Assembly (NCBI RefSeq): GCF_000691805.2 | Contig: NZ_DF820484.1 | Span: 62,001-126,000, forward strand | Reading direction: 5' to 3' | Length of the DNA: 64,000 bases | Origin: Weissella oryzae SG25 | Lineage (GTDB): Bacteria; Bacillota; Bacilli; Lactobacillales; Lactobacillaceae | Part shown: positions 7,868 through 16,340 of the stretch, piece by piece | Position numbering within the stretch: the stretch's first letter is position 1 | Layout: every line of letters starts with the position of its first letter | Notes under the pieces: generated by a model | The model's input: the letters and a program-made list of their open reading frames with translations, nothing else | Told to the model about the DNA's origin: nothing | Database searches by the model: none | Made by a program: the position numbers and the translations under genes

Positions 7868-9670
7868 TTATTCCTCTGTTATTTCAACTAAATCACTACC
7901 AAAAATATCCAGCGCCTTAGTAACGATTGGCGGTGCTGGTTTAGCCTCGTCTTTTTCATCAGTAACCGTGGCAAAATCGTGTTCAACAGCCTGATTGGCT
8001 GCTGGTTCAACTGAATTTTTCTTGCGCTCCGCCACAAATTTTGCACGTAATTGTGGCCAATCTTCTTGATTAATCATTACTAATTGTCGTTCAGCCTTTG
8101 ACTGCGTCATCGTCTGTAACTTCGTAACTAGAATGTTTTGCATCTCAATGTTTTTTAAAGCATTCGCCCGAATGACATCATAATCAAAGGCCAATAAGAC
8201 GCCGTCAGGACTAGCGGCTAATGGCTGCGCGACATTTAACATCGCTTGTTGTGGTACATCCAAACTAGCCAATAAATCTGACCAAACTGCTCGGACACGC
8301 TGTAAGTCGCCCTTGGTTGCCTGAGCTAAAAGATTAAATACTGCAACTTGATCCGCACTAGCCTTTGGGACCGTCTGTCGTACTGGGCTTGCTTGTGGTG
8401 CCGTTGAAGCTGGTACAGTTTCAGTCTGTACTAGGCTCGGCTGGCTAACTGGCTTGGCCGATTCACTCTCAGCTGGCTGACCTTGTACATTAGCTGTATT
8501 ACTGCTATTTAACTTTACTGGTGCTGTTGGCTCACTCACTGAGCGTTTAGCTACTTGCACCGCATGTTGACTAACTACTTGGCTGACCTGCGTTAATTGG
8601 CTTGGCTGACTAAGCTTTACAGTCAGCACTTCTAAATAGATACTTGGCCGATTCGTATAGCGTAATTGCTGTTGCGTTTCATTTAAAGTATCAATCATGC
8701 GATACCAAGTGGTTGGCTCATTCCCCTGCGCCAGAACTTTGAACTCTTCATCCGGAACTAAGGATACAAGCTCGGGCGCCTCAGTGTATAACAACAAATC
8801 ACGAGCGTAAGAAATCAAGTCTTCAACAAACCGATTTGCATCTTTACCAGCGCGAAGGACCTCAGCCAGCTTCGCTAATGCCTGTGGTACATCTTGTTTA
8901 ACAGTCGCCGATATATACTGTCCCAACAACGTCTGTGTGACTGAACCGGTAACCAAAAGTGCATTTTCTAGGGTTACATGCCCATCACCAAAGGAAAGTG
9001 TCTGATCAAGAATACTCAAAGCATCCCGCATTCCACCATCAGCGGCATTGGCAATTACACGTAACGCTGCTTCATCAAAGGTGTCGCCACGTTGCGTCAA
9101 AATATAGCTCATGCGAGCATAAGCATCTTCGGCACTAATCCTTTTGAAGTCAAAGCGTTGCGTTCGTGAAATTATCGTCGCTGGGATTTTTTGTGGTTCA
9201 GTTGTTGCCAAAATGAAAATAACATTTGCTGGTGGCTCTTCCAACGTCTTTAGCAAAGCGTTAAAGGCACCAGTCGACAGCATATGAACCTCATCAATGA
9301 TATAGACTTTATACTTTGCCATCGTTGGCGCGTAATTGACATCTTCACGAATATCACGGATTTGCTCGACACTATTATTTGATGCTGCATCTAACTCCAT
9401 CACATCGCCAATCGTGCCATTATCAATCGCTTGACAAATTTCACATGTATTATCAGGTTCACCGTCAATTGGGTTTAGACAGTTGACTGCCTTAGCAAAA
9501 ATTTTTGCTGCTGAGGTCTTACCAGTTCCACGAGGGCCATTAAATAGATAAGCATGAGAGGTTTGTCCTGTCATAATTGCATTTTTCAAGGTTTTTGTGA
9601 TTACCTCTTGGCCAATCATATCGCTGAACTTCTGTGGTCGCCAAGTCCGATATAACGCTTGATATGCCAT
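7868..9670 (-). CDS. dnaX: DNA polymerase III subunits gamma/tau
   Basis: DnaX is the AAA+ motor of the clamp loader. The 600-residue protein shows the Walker A motif GPRGTGKT at 45-52, a zinc module with C64, C76 and C79, the DEVHMLS Walker B, and the SRTQRFDF arginine-finger segment. A low-complexity Ser/Pro/Gln/Ala linker near 365-435 leads to the tau C-terminal domain. I saw no programmed frameshift tract of the Escherichia coli type. It is the first gene of a nine-gene run down to the acyl-ACP thioesterase. A strong AGGAGGTG site precedes the ATG. Confidence 0.95.
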   Translation of the reverse strand: MAYQALYRTWRPQKFSDMIGQEVITKTLKNAIMTGQTSHAYLFNGPRGTGKTSAAKIFAKAVNCLNPIDGEPDNTCEICQAIDNGTIGDVMELDAASNNSVEQIRDIREDVNYAPTMAKYKVYIIDEVHMLSTGAFNALLKTLEEPPANVIFILATTEPQKIPATIISRTQRFDFKRISAEDAYARMSYILTQRGDTFDEAALRVIANAADGGMRDALSILDQTLSFGDGHVTLENALLVTGSVTQTLLGQYISATVKQDVPQALAKLAEVLRAGKDANRFVEDLISYARDLLLYTEAPELVSLVPDEEFKVLAQGNEPTTWYRMIDTLNETQQQLRYTNRPSIYLEVLTVKLSQPSQLTQVSQVVSQHAVQVAKRSVSEPTAPVKLNSSNTANVQGQPAESESAKPVSQPSLVQTETVPASTAPQASPVRQTVPKASADQVAVFNLLAQATKGDLQRVRAVWSDLLASLDVPQQAMLNVAQPLAASPDGVLLAFDYDVIRANALKNIEMQNILVTKLQTMTQSKAERQLVMINQEDWPQLRAKFVAERKKNSVEPAANQAVEHDFATVTDEKDEAKPAPPIVTKALDIFGSDLVEITEE

Positions 9671-9724
9671 CTATTTCCACCTCCTCGTTTTTTCATTATC
9701 TTAATTAAAAATTGTTTACTTTCA

Positions 9725-9733
9725 ATTTTAACA
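9725..9733 (-). promoter_or_regulatory. Possible extended -10 promoter of dnaX
   Basis: Minus strand reads TGTTAAAAT, an extended -10, between the ffs terminator and dnaX. No good -35 at the usual spacing was seen, so this is tentative. Confidence 0.35.
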
Positions 9734-9756
9734 GATTTAATTACTTTTTTTACAAT

Positions 9757-9793
9757 AAAAAACCGCCAACCAGTCTGCACTAGTCAACGGTAT
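9757..9793 (-). terminator. Terminator of the SRP RNA gene
   Basis: The minus-strand hairpin (ACCG...CGGT, about 13 bp with several G-U pairs) is followed by six T. It lies just downstream of the SRP RNA. Confidence 0.75.
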
Positions 9794-9804
9794 TTATCTA
9801 CATA

Positions 9805-9883
9805 AAGGTGAGGCACAATATACGGTCTCCTTAGTGCTGCTGCCTTCCGACCCTGACACGGTTCGGGGTGCATACTTGCCTCG
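9805..9883 (-). ncRNA. ffs: Signal recognition particle RNA, small bacterial type
   Basis: The minus strand contains the conserved SRP helix-8 tip (GGTCGGAAGGCAGCAGCACT) that binds Ffh. The outer helix GAGGCA (9882-9877) pairs with TGCCTC (9815-9810). A -10 box TATACT at 9895-9890 with -35 TTGGCA at 9919-9914 (18-bp spacer) predicts a start at about 9883, matching the RNA 5' end. The position between tadA and dnaX is the standard location in Lactobacillales. The exact 3' end before the terminator is not certain. Confidence 0.9.
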
Positions 9884-9889
9884 ATGAAT

Positions 9890-9919
9890 AGTATACCAGA
9901 AATCTTTACTAACTGCCAA
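9890..9919 (-). promoter_or_regulatory. Promoter of ffs
   Basis: Minus strand -35 TTGGCA at 9919-9914, 18-bp spacer, -10 TATACT at 9895-9890, directly upstream of the SRP RNA 5' end. Confidence 0.65.
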
Positions 9920-9936
9920 GCATTTCCAAAATAGAC

Positions 9937-10446
9937 CTACTCAGCTTTATTTTGCGCTGCTTTGGCAGCTTTCTTAGCTTGCCGTACAGCTCGGAAAAAG
10001 TCTTTTAGCAATGTCTGGGCAGCTTCTGCTTGCACACCCGGATGTACATGTACTTGGTGGTTTAATCTTTCATCCTCCAATAATGTATACAAAGAACGCA
10101 CCGCTCCCGCCTTGGGGTCAGCGGCTCCATAGTATACATCTGCAATCCGCGTCTGTTGAATTATACCAGCACACATAATGCAAGGTTCTAAGGTTACAAA
10201 TAACTGTGCCCCCGGTAGTCGCCAAGAACCTAGTTGGCGATTAGCTTCAGTAATTGCAATAAATTCCGCATGTTGCGAGGCATCTTCCAAGCGCTCACGC
10301 ATGTTAAAGCCTCGGCCAACAATTTCACCTTCATAAACTACCACCGCACCAATGGGTACCTCCCCCAAAGCACCGGCCTTACGCGCTTCAAGCATGGCTT
10401 CGCTCATGAAATAATCAATTTGCTCTGCTGTTAGTTCATTGCCCAA
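9937..10446 (-). CDS. tadA: tRNA-specific adenosine deaminase TadA
   Basis: TadA deaminates A34 to inosine in the anticodon of tRNA-Arg(ACG); that tRNA is itself encoded at 33312. Zinc and catalytic motifs are HAE at residues 59-61 and PCIMC at 88-92, counting from the chosen start. I prefer the TTG at 10446 (169 residues) because a GGAG site lies about 10 bp upstream and it nearly abuts the preceding gene. The upstream-most open start at 10488 would overlap that gene by 53 bp and has no better site. The C-terminus is basic (KKAAKAAQNK). Confidence 0.93.
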   Translation of the reverse strand: MGNELTAEQIDYFMSEAMLEARKAGALGEVPIGAVVVYEGEIVGRGFNMRERLEDASQHAEFIAITEANRQLGSWRLPGAQLFVTLEPCIMCAGIIQQTRIADVYYGAADPKAGAVRSLYTLLEDERLNHQVHVHPGVQAEAAQTLLKDFFRAVRQAKKAAKAAQNKAE

Positions 10447-11053
10447 GATAGGTACTCTCCAAGATATAGTAGCCTTTATCTTTAGCAATCACTTCAACAT
10501 TGCCAAAGGTATCTGCCATTAACACTTTGGCCGATGGTGCCCCCTGCTTTTTTTGCAAAACAACTGTCAACGTCCCATTTGGCACTAAGTGGTCAGCCGC
10601 TTGTGCGAGCATATCAGATACAATCTGTTTACCTGCTCTGACTGGTGGGTTAGTTAAAATAGCAGCATACTTAGCATTCCCCAACGCCTGATACCGATCT
10701 GACTGAATTACCTTAATCTGGTCAGCAACCCCATTTTGTAATGCATTCCGCTCACTCAATTCGGCTGCCCGTTGGTTAATCTCTGCAGCAACAAAATGCC
10801 GGTCCGGCAATAGCTTTGCCAAAGAAATGGCCACTGGTCCATAACCAGCACCAAGATCTAAAATCTCACCAGCTGGGACCTTTTTATAATCAAAGGCCGT
10901 TAGCATCACCCGCGTACCGTAATCAACGGTCGTTTTGGAAAAAACCCCCGCATCGGTCGTAAATTTCAAGTTATTATCAAACAAAGGAAAATCCCAAGTA
11001 TGTTCATCATGCGCGGTAGTTGGCGCGCTAGTATAGTAGTGTTCGGCCATCAT
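10436..11053 (-). CDS. RsmC-like class I SAM-dependent methyltransferase
   Basis: This 205-residue YbxB/RsmC-family methyltransferase is probably an RNA guanine-N2 methylase. Features include the N-terminal segment TDAGVFSKTTVDYGTRVML, SAM motif I ILDLGAGYGPVAI and the catalytic-type NPP motif (TNPPVRAGK). It is translated just ahead of tadA, overlapping it by 11 bp. A GAGGTGA site precedes two adjacent ATG codons. The rRNA target is not deducible from the sequence. Confidence 0.85.
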   Translation of the reverse strand: MMAEHYYTSAPTTAHDEHTWDFPLFDNNLKFTTDAGVFSKTTVDYGTRVMLTAFDYKKVPAGEILDLGAGYGPVAISLAKLLPDRHFVAAEINQRAAELSERNALQNGVADQIKVIQSDRYQALGNAKYAAILTNPPVRAGKQIVSDMLAQAADHLVPNGTLTVVLQKKQGAPSAKVLMADTFGNVEVIAKDKGYYILESTYLGQ

Positions 11054-11148
11054 TCACCTCATTCTTAATTATCTTCTTTAAACCTAAGTTATTTATCTTT
11101 ATTTATTGTAAACTAGGCAAGTAAGAAAGAAAAGTTAGGAAGAGAAAG

Positions 11149-11715
11149 ATGAAAGAACAAACAATTGGTGTATTCATGGGTGCCCATGATGGTGCAAACC
11201 CTGATTTTAAAGTTGCCGCCCAAGCGGTTGGCCGGCTAATTGCTACTAATGGTTATAATCTAGTCTATGGCGGATCAGCCACTGGTTTAATGGGTACAGT
11301 TGCTAAAACCGCCAAAGAACATGGTGCTTACGTAATTGGGATTCACCCAGATAATTTAATCCCTGAACAAGCCGGTCCTGATTTGGCTGACGAATATATT
11401 CCCGTACCTGATATGGATACGCGCAAGCGTTTAATGTTTGACCGTGCTGATGCCTTCTTATTTTTGGCTGGTGGACTCGGTACTTTAGAAGAGCTTGGCC
11501 AAGTCCTTTCTTGGACCAAGCTTGGTATGTATGACAAACCGATCGTCCTACTAAATACTGACCATTTTTACGACAGTCTTGCACAATGGCTAGAACATTC
11601 GGCCATTGAAGGCTTCGAAGATTTTATTGATATTAACCAGTATGCTTTAATTTCCGACCCGGAAACTGCTTTTGCCCACTTAACAAAAGAACTAGCTAAA
11701 ACTAAACATGCCTAA
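11149..11715 (+). CDS. LOG family protein (TIGR00730, lysine-decarboxylase-like fold)
   Basis: The 188-residue Rossmann-fold protein belongs to the LOG/YvdD family; some members are cytokinin-riboside 5'-monophosphate phosphoribohydrolases that cleave nucleoside monophosphates. The motifs YGGSATGLMG and AGGLGTLEEL (a variant of PGGxGTxxE with Ala for Pro) form the nucleotide site. It is the only plus-strand gene for several kb and is divergent from the methyltransferase gene. Physiological substrate in lactic acid bacteria is unclear. Confidence 0.85.
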   Translation: MKEQTIGVFMGAHDGANPDFKVAAQAVGRLIATNGYNLVYGGSATGLMGTVAKTAKEHGAYVIGIHPDNLIPEQAGPDLADEYIPVPDMDTRKRLMFDRADAFLFLAGGLGTLEELGQVLSWTKLGMYDKPIVLLNTDHFYDSLAQWLEHSAIEGFEDFIDINQYALISDPETAFAHLTKELAKTKHA

Positions 11716-11766
11716 ATTAAAAAGCGCTAAGTCGGCTCAACTTAGCGCTTATTTTTTATTTAAAAT
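11716..11766. terminator. Bidirectional terminator, copy 1 of a direct repeat
   Basis: A perfect 11-bp stem (AAGCGCTAAGT with ACTTAGCGCTT) has A-runs on one side and T-runs on the other. It can stop the LOG gene (plus) and the Doc gene (minus). The 47-bp segment 11720-11766 recurs almost unchanged at 12510-12556. Confidence 0.85.
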
Positions 11767-11791
11767 TAACATTAAATTGGCTTTAATCTAC

Positions 11792-12190
11792 TTATTTATG
11801 CACCGCTTCAAGCCACTTAGCAATCTCCAGCATTGTGTCTTCATTATCCGGTGAATTTGTAATTGCTAAAACAAATTCGTCAGCATTATTTATAAAATTA
11901 ACATCCTCGACTAGATAACCATTTAGTCTCAAGAAATATAATGCCGCTTGAATTGCAGTTCGTTTATTTCCATCGACAAAAACGTGTTTCTTAGTAATTT
12001 TTTGTAAAATAAAGGCCGCTTTCAACCAAATTGTTTCATATAATTCATGTCCAAAGACAACTTGCTGTGGTTGATTCAAAACAACTTCTAGTGCTGATTC
12101 GGATTGAACACCATAATTTACACCAGCTACCATAGTTACAACATAGCGATTAATTTCTAATATCTCTGGCCTCGATAAATACCTAATCAC
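11792..12190 (-). CDS. doc: Doc-family toxin (Fic/Doc fold) of a type II toxin-antitoxin pair
   Basis: This 132-residue death-on-curing protein has the Fic/Doc core HVFVDGNKRTA, with H69, D73, G74, N75, K76 and R77. Doc of phage P1 phosphorylates EF-Tu through this motif. The gene lies 6 bp after an AbrB-type antitoxin gene and is flanked by two copies of the same terminator, so it looks like an inserted two-gene module. The motif is intact, so the toxin is probably functional. Confidence 0.88.
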   Translation of the reverse strand: MIRYLSRPEILEINRYVVTMVAGVNYGVQSESALEVVLNQPQQVVFGHELYETIWLKAAFILQKITKKHVFVDGNKRTAIQAALYFLRLNGYLVEDVNFINNADEFVLAITNSPDNEDTMLEIAKWLEAVHK

Positions 12191-12196
12191 TGTTTA

Positions 12197-12412
12197 TCAC
12201 TTATCCTTCAATTTTTTCATTAGGGGCGTAAATTGGTCCATAAATGCGTGAATATCGTCAATTTCAGCATGTTCTAGGTTATCAACTCGTTTTAAAACAA
12301 TGTTTCCTTGTGCGTCTAAGTACGGCTCAAATTCAACATTTTCTGGAACGTTAAGTGAACTTGGGATGGTCACAACAATGGCATTTGCAACCTTTCGACT
12401 TTTAACTACCAT
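12197..12412 (-). CDS. AbrB/MazE-type antitoxin paired with Doc
   Basis: This 71-residue protein has a swapped-hairpin AbrB DNA-binding domain (SRKVANAIVVTIPSSLNV) and an acidic/helical C-terminal tail that likely wraps the toxin. I chose the ATG at 12412, which has GGAGG 8 bp upstream; an earlier in-frame ATG at 12442 contains that site within its own reading frame. Being first in the operon is typical for antitoxins. The partner class (AbrB rather than Phd) is known for Doc toxins in lactobacilli. Confidence 0.85.
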   Translation of the reverse strand: MVVKSRKVANAIVVTIPSSLNVPENVEFEPYLDAQGNIVLKRVDNLEHAEIDDIHAFMDQFTPLMKKLKDK

Positions 12413-12430
12413 AATAACTACCTCCTTCGT

Positions 12431-12452
12431 TTGTATATACATAAGTATACAC
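12431..12452 (-). promoter_or_regulatory. Promoter/operator-like repeat before the antitoxin gene
   Basis: The segment holds the palindromic GTATATAC and GTATAC separated by about 6 bp, and includes a -10 TATACT on the minus strand. This is the expected place for autoregulation by the antitoxin. No strong -35 was found. Confidence 0.4.
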
Positions 12453-12509
12453 TTTAAAAATCAGTTTGTCCTGCAATAAAGTTGGGTATCCACTTCTTAA
12501 TAACCACTA

Positions 12510-12556
12510 AAAAGCGCTAAGTTTGCTTAACTTAGCGCTTATTTTTTATTTAAAAT
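12510..12556. terminator. Bidirectional terminator, copy 2 of a direct repeat
   Basis: The same 11-bp stem as copy 1, with a slightly different loop (TTGCTTA instead of CGGCTCA). It includes the stop codon of the hydrolase gene at 12546-12548 and terminates that gene on the minus strand. Confidence 0.85.
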
Positions 12557-13541
12557 ATTTATCCATAAAGGCTTCGATCTTATGTTCATAACCAACTGGG
12601 TCGGTCGCATAAGATTGGACGTGCTTGGCTCCTGGCACAATCCATTTTTCCTTAGGACCACGACTAGCCGCATACACTTGATTTATAAAACGTGTTGGTA
12701 CAAAGTCATCTGCACCACCATGAATAAACAGCATTGGTCGCTTGTTATTATGCAAAAGCTTAACTGCATCAGCTTGACCATAAGAATAACCAGCAAAGAC
12801 CTTTGAATAAGCTGATACAACCGGAATTAGCACATTGCTCAACCATTTCGGCATCCCATACATTGAACCAGCTTGATACTTTAGTTCGGCATCAACTGAA
12901 CTATAACCTGCATCCTCAATAAAAGTCTTAACTTGCTTTGGTGGATTCATCCCCGACAGCATCATAGTTGTGGCACCACCCATTGAAGCACCCATCACAG
13001 CAATCTGACTATTTTGACCATTACGCTGAATTACTTGGTTAATCCAACCCAGATAATCCTTAGCATCTAAATAACCATAGCCGATGTACTTACCACCTGA
13101 TTTACCAGCAGCTCGATCATCAGGCATTAGCACATTGTACCCAAGTTTATGGAAAAGTGTACCATAAGGCGCCATGGCCCGGTGGTCAACTCCAAAACCG
13201 TGAATCACTACCACAGTTTTATTTGTTACCGTTTGCGCTGGTAAATAATAACCAACTAATTTTGTTCCATCTTTTGCCTTCATTTGCCACTCAGTTAATT
13301 TAGGCTGTTGTAAGAAAGCCTCTTGTTCTTGATATAGAACTGCATCCTTACTTAATTCAGTTCCTTTGATAAAACTTTTATTTTCACGAACTTCGGCAAC
13401 TTTAAAGAAATAACCCCCAGCCGCAATCGTTACCACAACTACCAAGGTCACTACTGAACCAATAACCATCCAGATACGCTTTTTCTTCGTCCACCTTTGC
13501 TTTTCTTTCACCACACTTGGCTCCTCATTCTTTAGCTTCAA
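12546..13541 (-). CDS. Membrane-anchored alpha/beta hydrolase
   Basis: This 331-residue protein has a basic N-terminus and a transmembrane segment at about 23-46, followed by an extracellular alpha/beta hydrolase domain. The visible catalytic set is the HGFG oxyanion segment at 114-117, the nucleophile S186 in GASMGG, the acid within HGGADDFV, and a late His in GAKHVQ. Such proteins resemble Bacillus YqkD and lactobacillus cell-envelope esterases. It is a single gene ending in terminator copy 2. Substrate is unknown. Confidence 0.85.
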   Translation of the reverse strand: MKLKNEEPSVVKEKQRWTKKKRIWMVIGSVVTLVVVVTIAAGGYFFKVAEVRENKSFIKGTELSKDAVLYQEQEAFLQQPKLTEWQMKAKDGTKLVGYYLPAQTVTNKTVVVIHGFGVDHRAMAPYGTLFHKLGYNVLMPDDRAAGKSGGKYIGYGYLDAKDYLGWINQVIQRNGQNSQIAVMGASMGGATTMMLSGMNPPKQVKTFIEDAGYSSVDAELKYQAGSMYGMPKWLSNVLIPVVSAYSKVFAGYSYGQADAVKLLHNNKRPMLFIHGGADDFVPTRFINQVYAASRGPKEKWIVPGAKHVQSYATDPVGYEHKIEAFMDKYFK

Positions 13542-13608
13542 AGTAATTATTATAACCTATTTTTACACATTTGCATGATTTGTTCAAAAAATATTAGATA
13601 AAGCAAAA

Positions 13609-13617
13609 TGCTATACT
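13609..13617 (+). promoter_or_regulatory. Extended -10 promoter of pepF
   Basis: TGCTATACT is an extended -10 box. A strong CTGGAGG ribosome binding site and the ATG follow. The -35 is poor. Confidence 0.45.
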
Positions 13618-13645
13618 ATTAAAAACGTCCTCTGGAGGTAAAAAA

Positions 13646-15442
13646 ATGACCTATTCACAAAATTGGAACTTAGACCGGATCTATCCTGGTGGTATTGACT
13701 CACCTGCACTCGCCGAAAAATTAACGACCCTAACCAAGCAAATTACTGCTTTTAATCAACAGGCTACAAGCTCGGATGAACTGAATTTTGATGATTTAGT
13801 TACTCTAACCAAAGATGCTCAAATCATTCAAAGCGGATTAAGCACCGCGGGTTTATTTGTTAATGCTTTAGCGGCAGCTGATTATGGTAATGATCGTTAT
13901 CAACCTTATCAAAACCAAATTGCAAAATTATCCGCTGACTATCAAACTCCTTTGAATAATTTTGCAAAATTGTTAGCCCAACTAAGTGCTAGCGATTTTG
14001 CAACTTTCCAAGCCCTTCCCGCTGTTCAACCCGTTGCTTTTCATCTTAACGAATTACGTCAAGGTGCTAAGCGCTTGCTTGACCCTACGACGGAAGACCT
14101 TTTGAATCAATATCAACTTGATGGCCTTAAAGCATGGTCAAAACACTATGATACAATTGCCGGCGGGCTGAAACTCACCTTTGTTGATGAACATGGTCAG
14201 GACGTTACCTTATCAGCCGGGCAGGCCCTAAATCAGATTGAAGATTATCCCGACCACATAGTCCGGCAACGAATTATGCAAGCCTTTGAAACAATGTGGG
14301 GCGATGCTGAGAAGCTTTCGGCTGATACAATTAATCATTTGGCCGGTGCGCGTTTAACAGAACAAGCAGCACACGGCTATCAAGACCACCTGGCTGAACC
14401 CTTGGAACTAAACCGGATGAGTCGACAAACTTTAACTACCATGTGGCAAGTTGTTGATGCTAACAAGGGGATGTTTGACGCTTACTTTGATCGTAAAAAG
14501 GCTCTCTTAGGCTTAACTAAACTAGGCTGGCAGGATCAAAATGCGCCAATTACCCAGTTGGGTGATTATCAACCACAAACAATCAGTTACACCACAGCAG
14601 CTAACTTTATCATTAGTAACTTTGGCAAATATTCACCTAAGATGGCTACCTTTGCCAAGCAGGCTTTTGAAAATGGCTGGATTGAAGCGGAAAACCGGCC
14701 CGGCAAGACACCTGGTGCTTGGATGGAAAGTGTTCCTGATATTCATGAATCAAGAATTATTACTACTTTTACTGGTTCGGTTAACGATACGGCAACCATT
14801 GCTCACGAGTTAGGGCACGCCTTCCACTCAAGTGTTCTGACCGATTTACCTCTCTGGCGCGACCAATACGCCATGAATGTGGCTGAAACCGCCTCTACTT
14901 TTGCTGAGATGCTAATTGCTGATGCCAACGTTCAAGCGGCTAAATCAAATGCTGAAAAAGTTGTCTTACTAGATGCTAAGCTGACTAACCCGGTCGCAAT
15001 GTTTTTAAACATTCGTGCCCGCTTCCTCTTTGAAGATGCCTTCTATCGAGAACGTAAAAATGGTTTTGTACCAGCCGAACGGCTAAATGAGTTAATGGTT
15101 GCCGCTGAACAAACAGCCTTTAATCAACAGTTAGACGAATGGCATCCCCATTTCTGGACATCAAAACTCCACTTCTACATTGATGATGTACCTTTCTATA
15201 ACTTCCCTTATACTTTTGGCTACCTCTTCTCAACTGGTATTTACGCTTGGGCGCAAACCCAGCCGGACTTTGAAACAGCTTATATCGCCTTATTACGTGA
15301 TAGTGCTAATATGACCAGTGAAGCCCTTGCTCAAAAACACCTTGGCGTTGATCTAACCCAACCTGACTTCTGGCAGAGTGCTGCGGACCTAGTTAAAACT
15401 GATATTGATGAATTCCTTGCCCTCTCGACTGAATTCATCTAA
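13646..15442 (+). CDS. pepF: Oligoendopeptidase F (M3B family metallopeptidase)
   Basis: PepF hydrolyses medium-length peptides in the cytoplasm and takes part in amino-acid recovery. The 598-residue protein carries the zinc-binding HELGHAFHS motif near residue 386 and the downstream Glu helix (AETASTFAEML). A TGGAGG site 8 bp upstream fixes the start. It is a single gene, convergent with the next gene and sharing a strong terminator with it. Confidence 0.93.
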   Translation: MTYSQNWNLDRIYPGGIDSPALAEKLTTLTKQITAFNQQATSSDELNFDDLVTLTKDAQIIQSGLSTAGLFVNALAAADYGNDRYQPYQNQIAKLSADYQTPLNNFAKLLAQLSASDFATFQALPAVQPVAFHLNELRQGAKRLLDPTTEDLLNQYQLDGLKAWSKHYDTIAGGLKLTFVDEHGQDVTLSAGQALNQIEDYPDHIVRQRIMQAFETMWGDAEKLSADTINHLAGARLTEQAAHGYQDHLAEPLELNRMSRQTLTTMWQVVDANKGMFDAYFDRKKALLGLTKLGWQDQNAPITQLGDYQPQTISYTTAANFIISNFGKYSPKMATFAKQAFENGWIEAENRPGKTPGAWMESVPDIHESRIITTFTGSVNDTATIAHELGHAFHSSVLTDLPLWRDQYAMNVAETASTFAEMLIADANVQAAKSNAEKVVLLDAKLTNPVAMFLNIRARFLFEDAFYRERKNGFVPAERLNELMVAAEQTAFNQQLDEWHPHFWTSKLHFYIDDVPFYNFPYTFGYLFSTGIYAWAQTQPDFETAYIALLRDSANMTSEALAQKHLGVDLTQPDFWQSAADLVKTDIDEFLALSTEFI

Positions 15443-15455
15443 CTACACCAAAATA

Positions 15456-15496
15456 AAAATGGAGCTAGTAGCAATTGCTACTAGCTCCATTTTTTA
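15456..15496. terminator. Bidirectional terminator between pepF and the Rossmann-like gene
   Basis: A perfect stem of at least 15 bp (ATGGAGCTAGTAGC with its complement) around the loop AATT, with A-run and T-run flanks on both strands. It overlaps the stop codon of the minus-strand gene. Confidence 0.9.
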
Positions 15497-16339
15497 GTTT
15501 AGCCCGGTTAAAAGGTAGGCTTGTTCATCAATTAAATCAAAGCTCTTAAGGTAGCGATTAACTTGTGTAATCGGTTCTAATTGGCTTTTCTGCCAAAAAG
15601 CAGCCGAATTAGTCGCCCCATCTTTTTCGCCAATAATAATAATTTTAATCGCTGGTTTAAGTTGCAAAGCTTGCTTTATAACTTCTAAATCAAGGGTATT
15701 TGTATCTGGCGCCCAAGAGATAATCAGATAATCAACCTGTGGCAAATACTTTGCTAATGCTGCCAAGGCATCTATATTTTGAACTGCTGTGACCGGCTCC
15801 GCCTTAGTTGGGTCTGGTTGTAAGCGCCAATCTTCATTATCCGTTGCAATCACTACTTGCGCTGGATTTACTGCCTGTAAGCCCGCAGTAAGATAGCCAT
15901 GACCCGCCATAACCTCTAAGACTGCTGCACCAGCTGTATATTCACTCAGGGCATTAATGAAGGGGCTTGAAACATAACTATACATTGAAAAACTTTCAAT
16001 CAAGGCATCACGAAAATGCCGTAACAAGAAATCAATCTGTTCCAGTCCTTCAGCCAGCTGCGCCCATAGTTCATTACCTTTTGCTGGTTGATGTGGATAG
16101 CGTTGTAAGACATAAGCTTGACTGGCGGCAATCATATCATCTGTCAGCATTAATTCAGGTAATTGTGCCGGTAAATAGCCAGCTGCTAATGCTTGCATGG
16201 CAGTAAGCACCTGTTCTAACAAATTGGCTACTGCCTTAATTGGGGTAAATTGGGCTTGATAAGCTAAGAGCTCAGCAAAATATTCATTTTGGCTGAGCTC
16301 AATTGACTTACCAGTAATTTTAATCAACTGGTTTTTCAT
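15494..16339 (-). CDS. Uncharacterised Rossmann-like protein, possibly SAM-dependent
   Basis: I do not recognise this 281-residue protein as a named family. The N-terminal half is helical. The centre has LEVMAGHGYLTAGL near residues 155-168, which resembles methyltransferase motif I, followed by VIATDNEDW at the acidic ribose-binding position and by VDYLIISWAP. No catalytic NPPY or similar motif is visible, so it may be a methyltransferase-like protein without activity. The start is the ATG at 16339, 1 bp after the stop of the XRE regulator; the two form a translationally coupled pair. Confidence 0.7.
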   Translation of the reverse strand: MKNQLIKITGKSIELSQNEYFAELLAYQAQFTPIKAVANLLEQVLTAMQALAAGYLPAQLPELMLTDDMIAASQAYVLQRYPHQPAKGNELWAQLAEGLEQIDFLLRHFRDALIESFSMYSYVSSPFINALSEYTAGAAVLEVMAGHGYLTAGLQAVNPAQVVIATDNEDWRLQPDPTKAEPVTAVQNIDALAALAKYLPQVDYLIISWAPDTNTLDLEVIKQALQLKPAIKIIIIGEKDGATNSAAFWQKSQLEPITQVNRYLKSFDLIDEQAYLLTGLN

Positions 16340-16340
16340 A

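Noticed and set aside
7868..9670. Programmed frameshift in dnaX
   Set aside because: No slippery run with a following stop and hairpin of the Escherichia coli type was found; the long form alone fits the family in Firmicutes.
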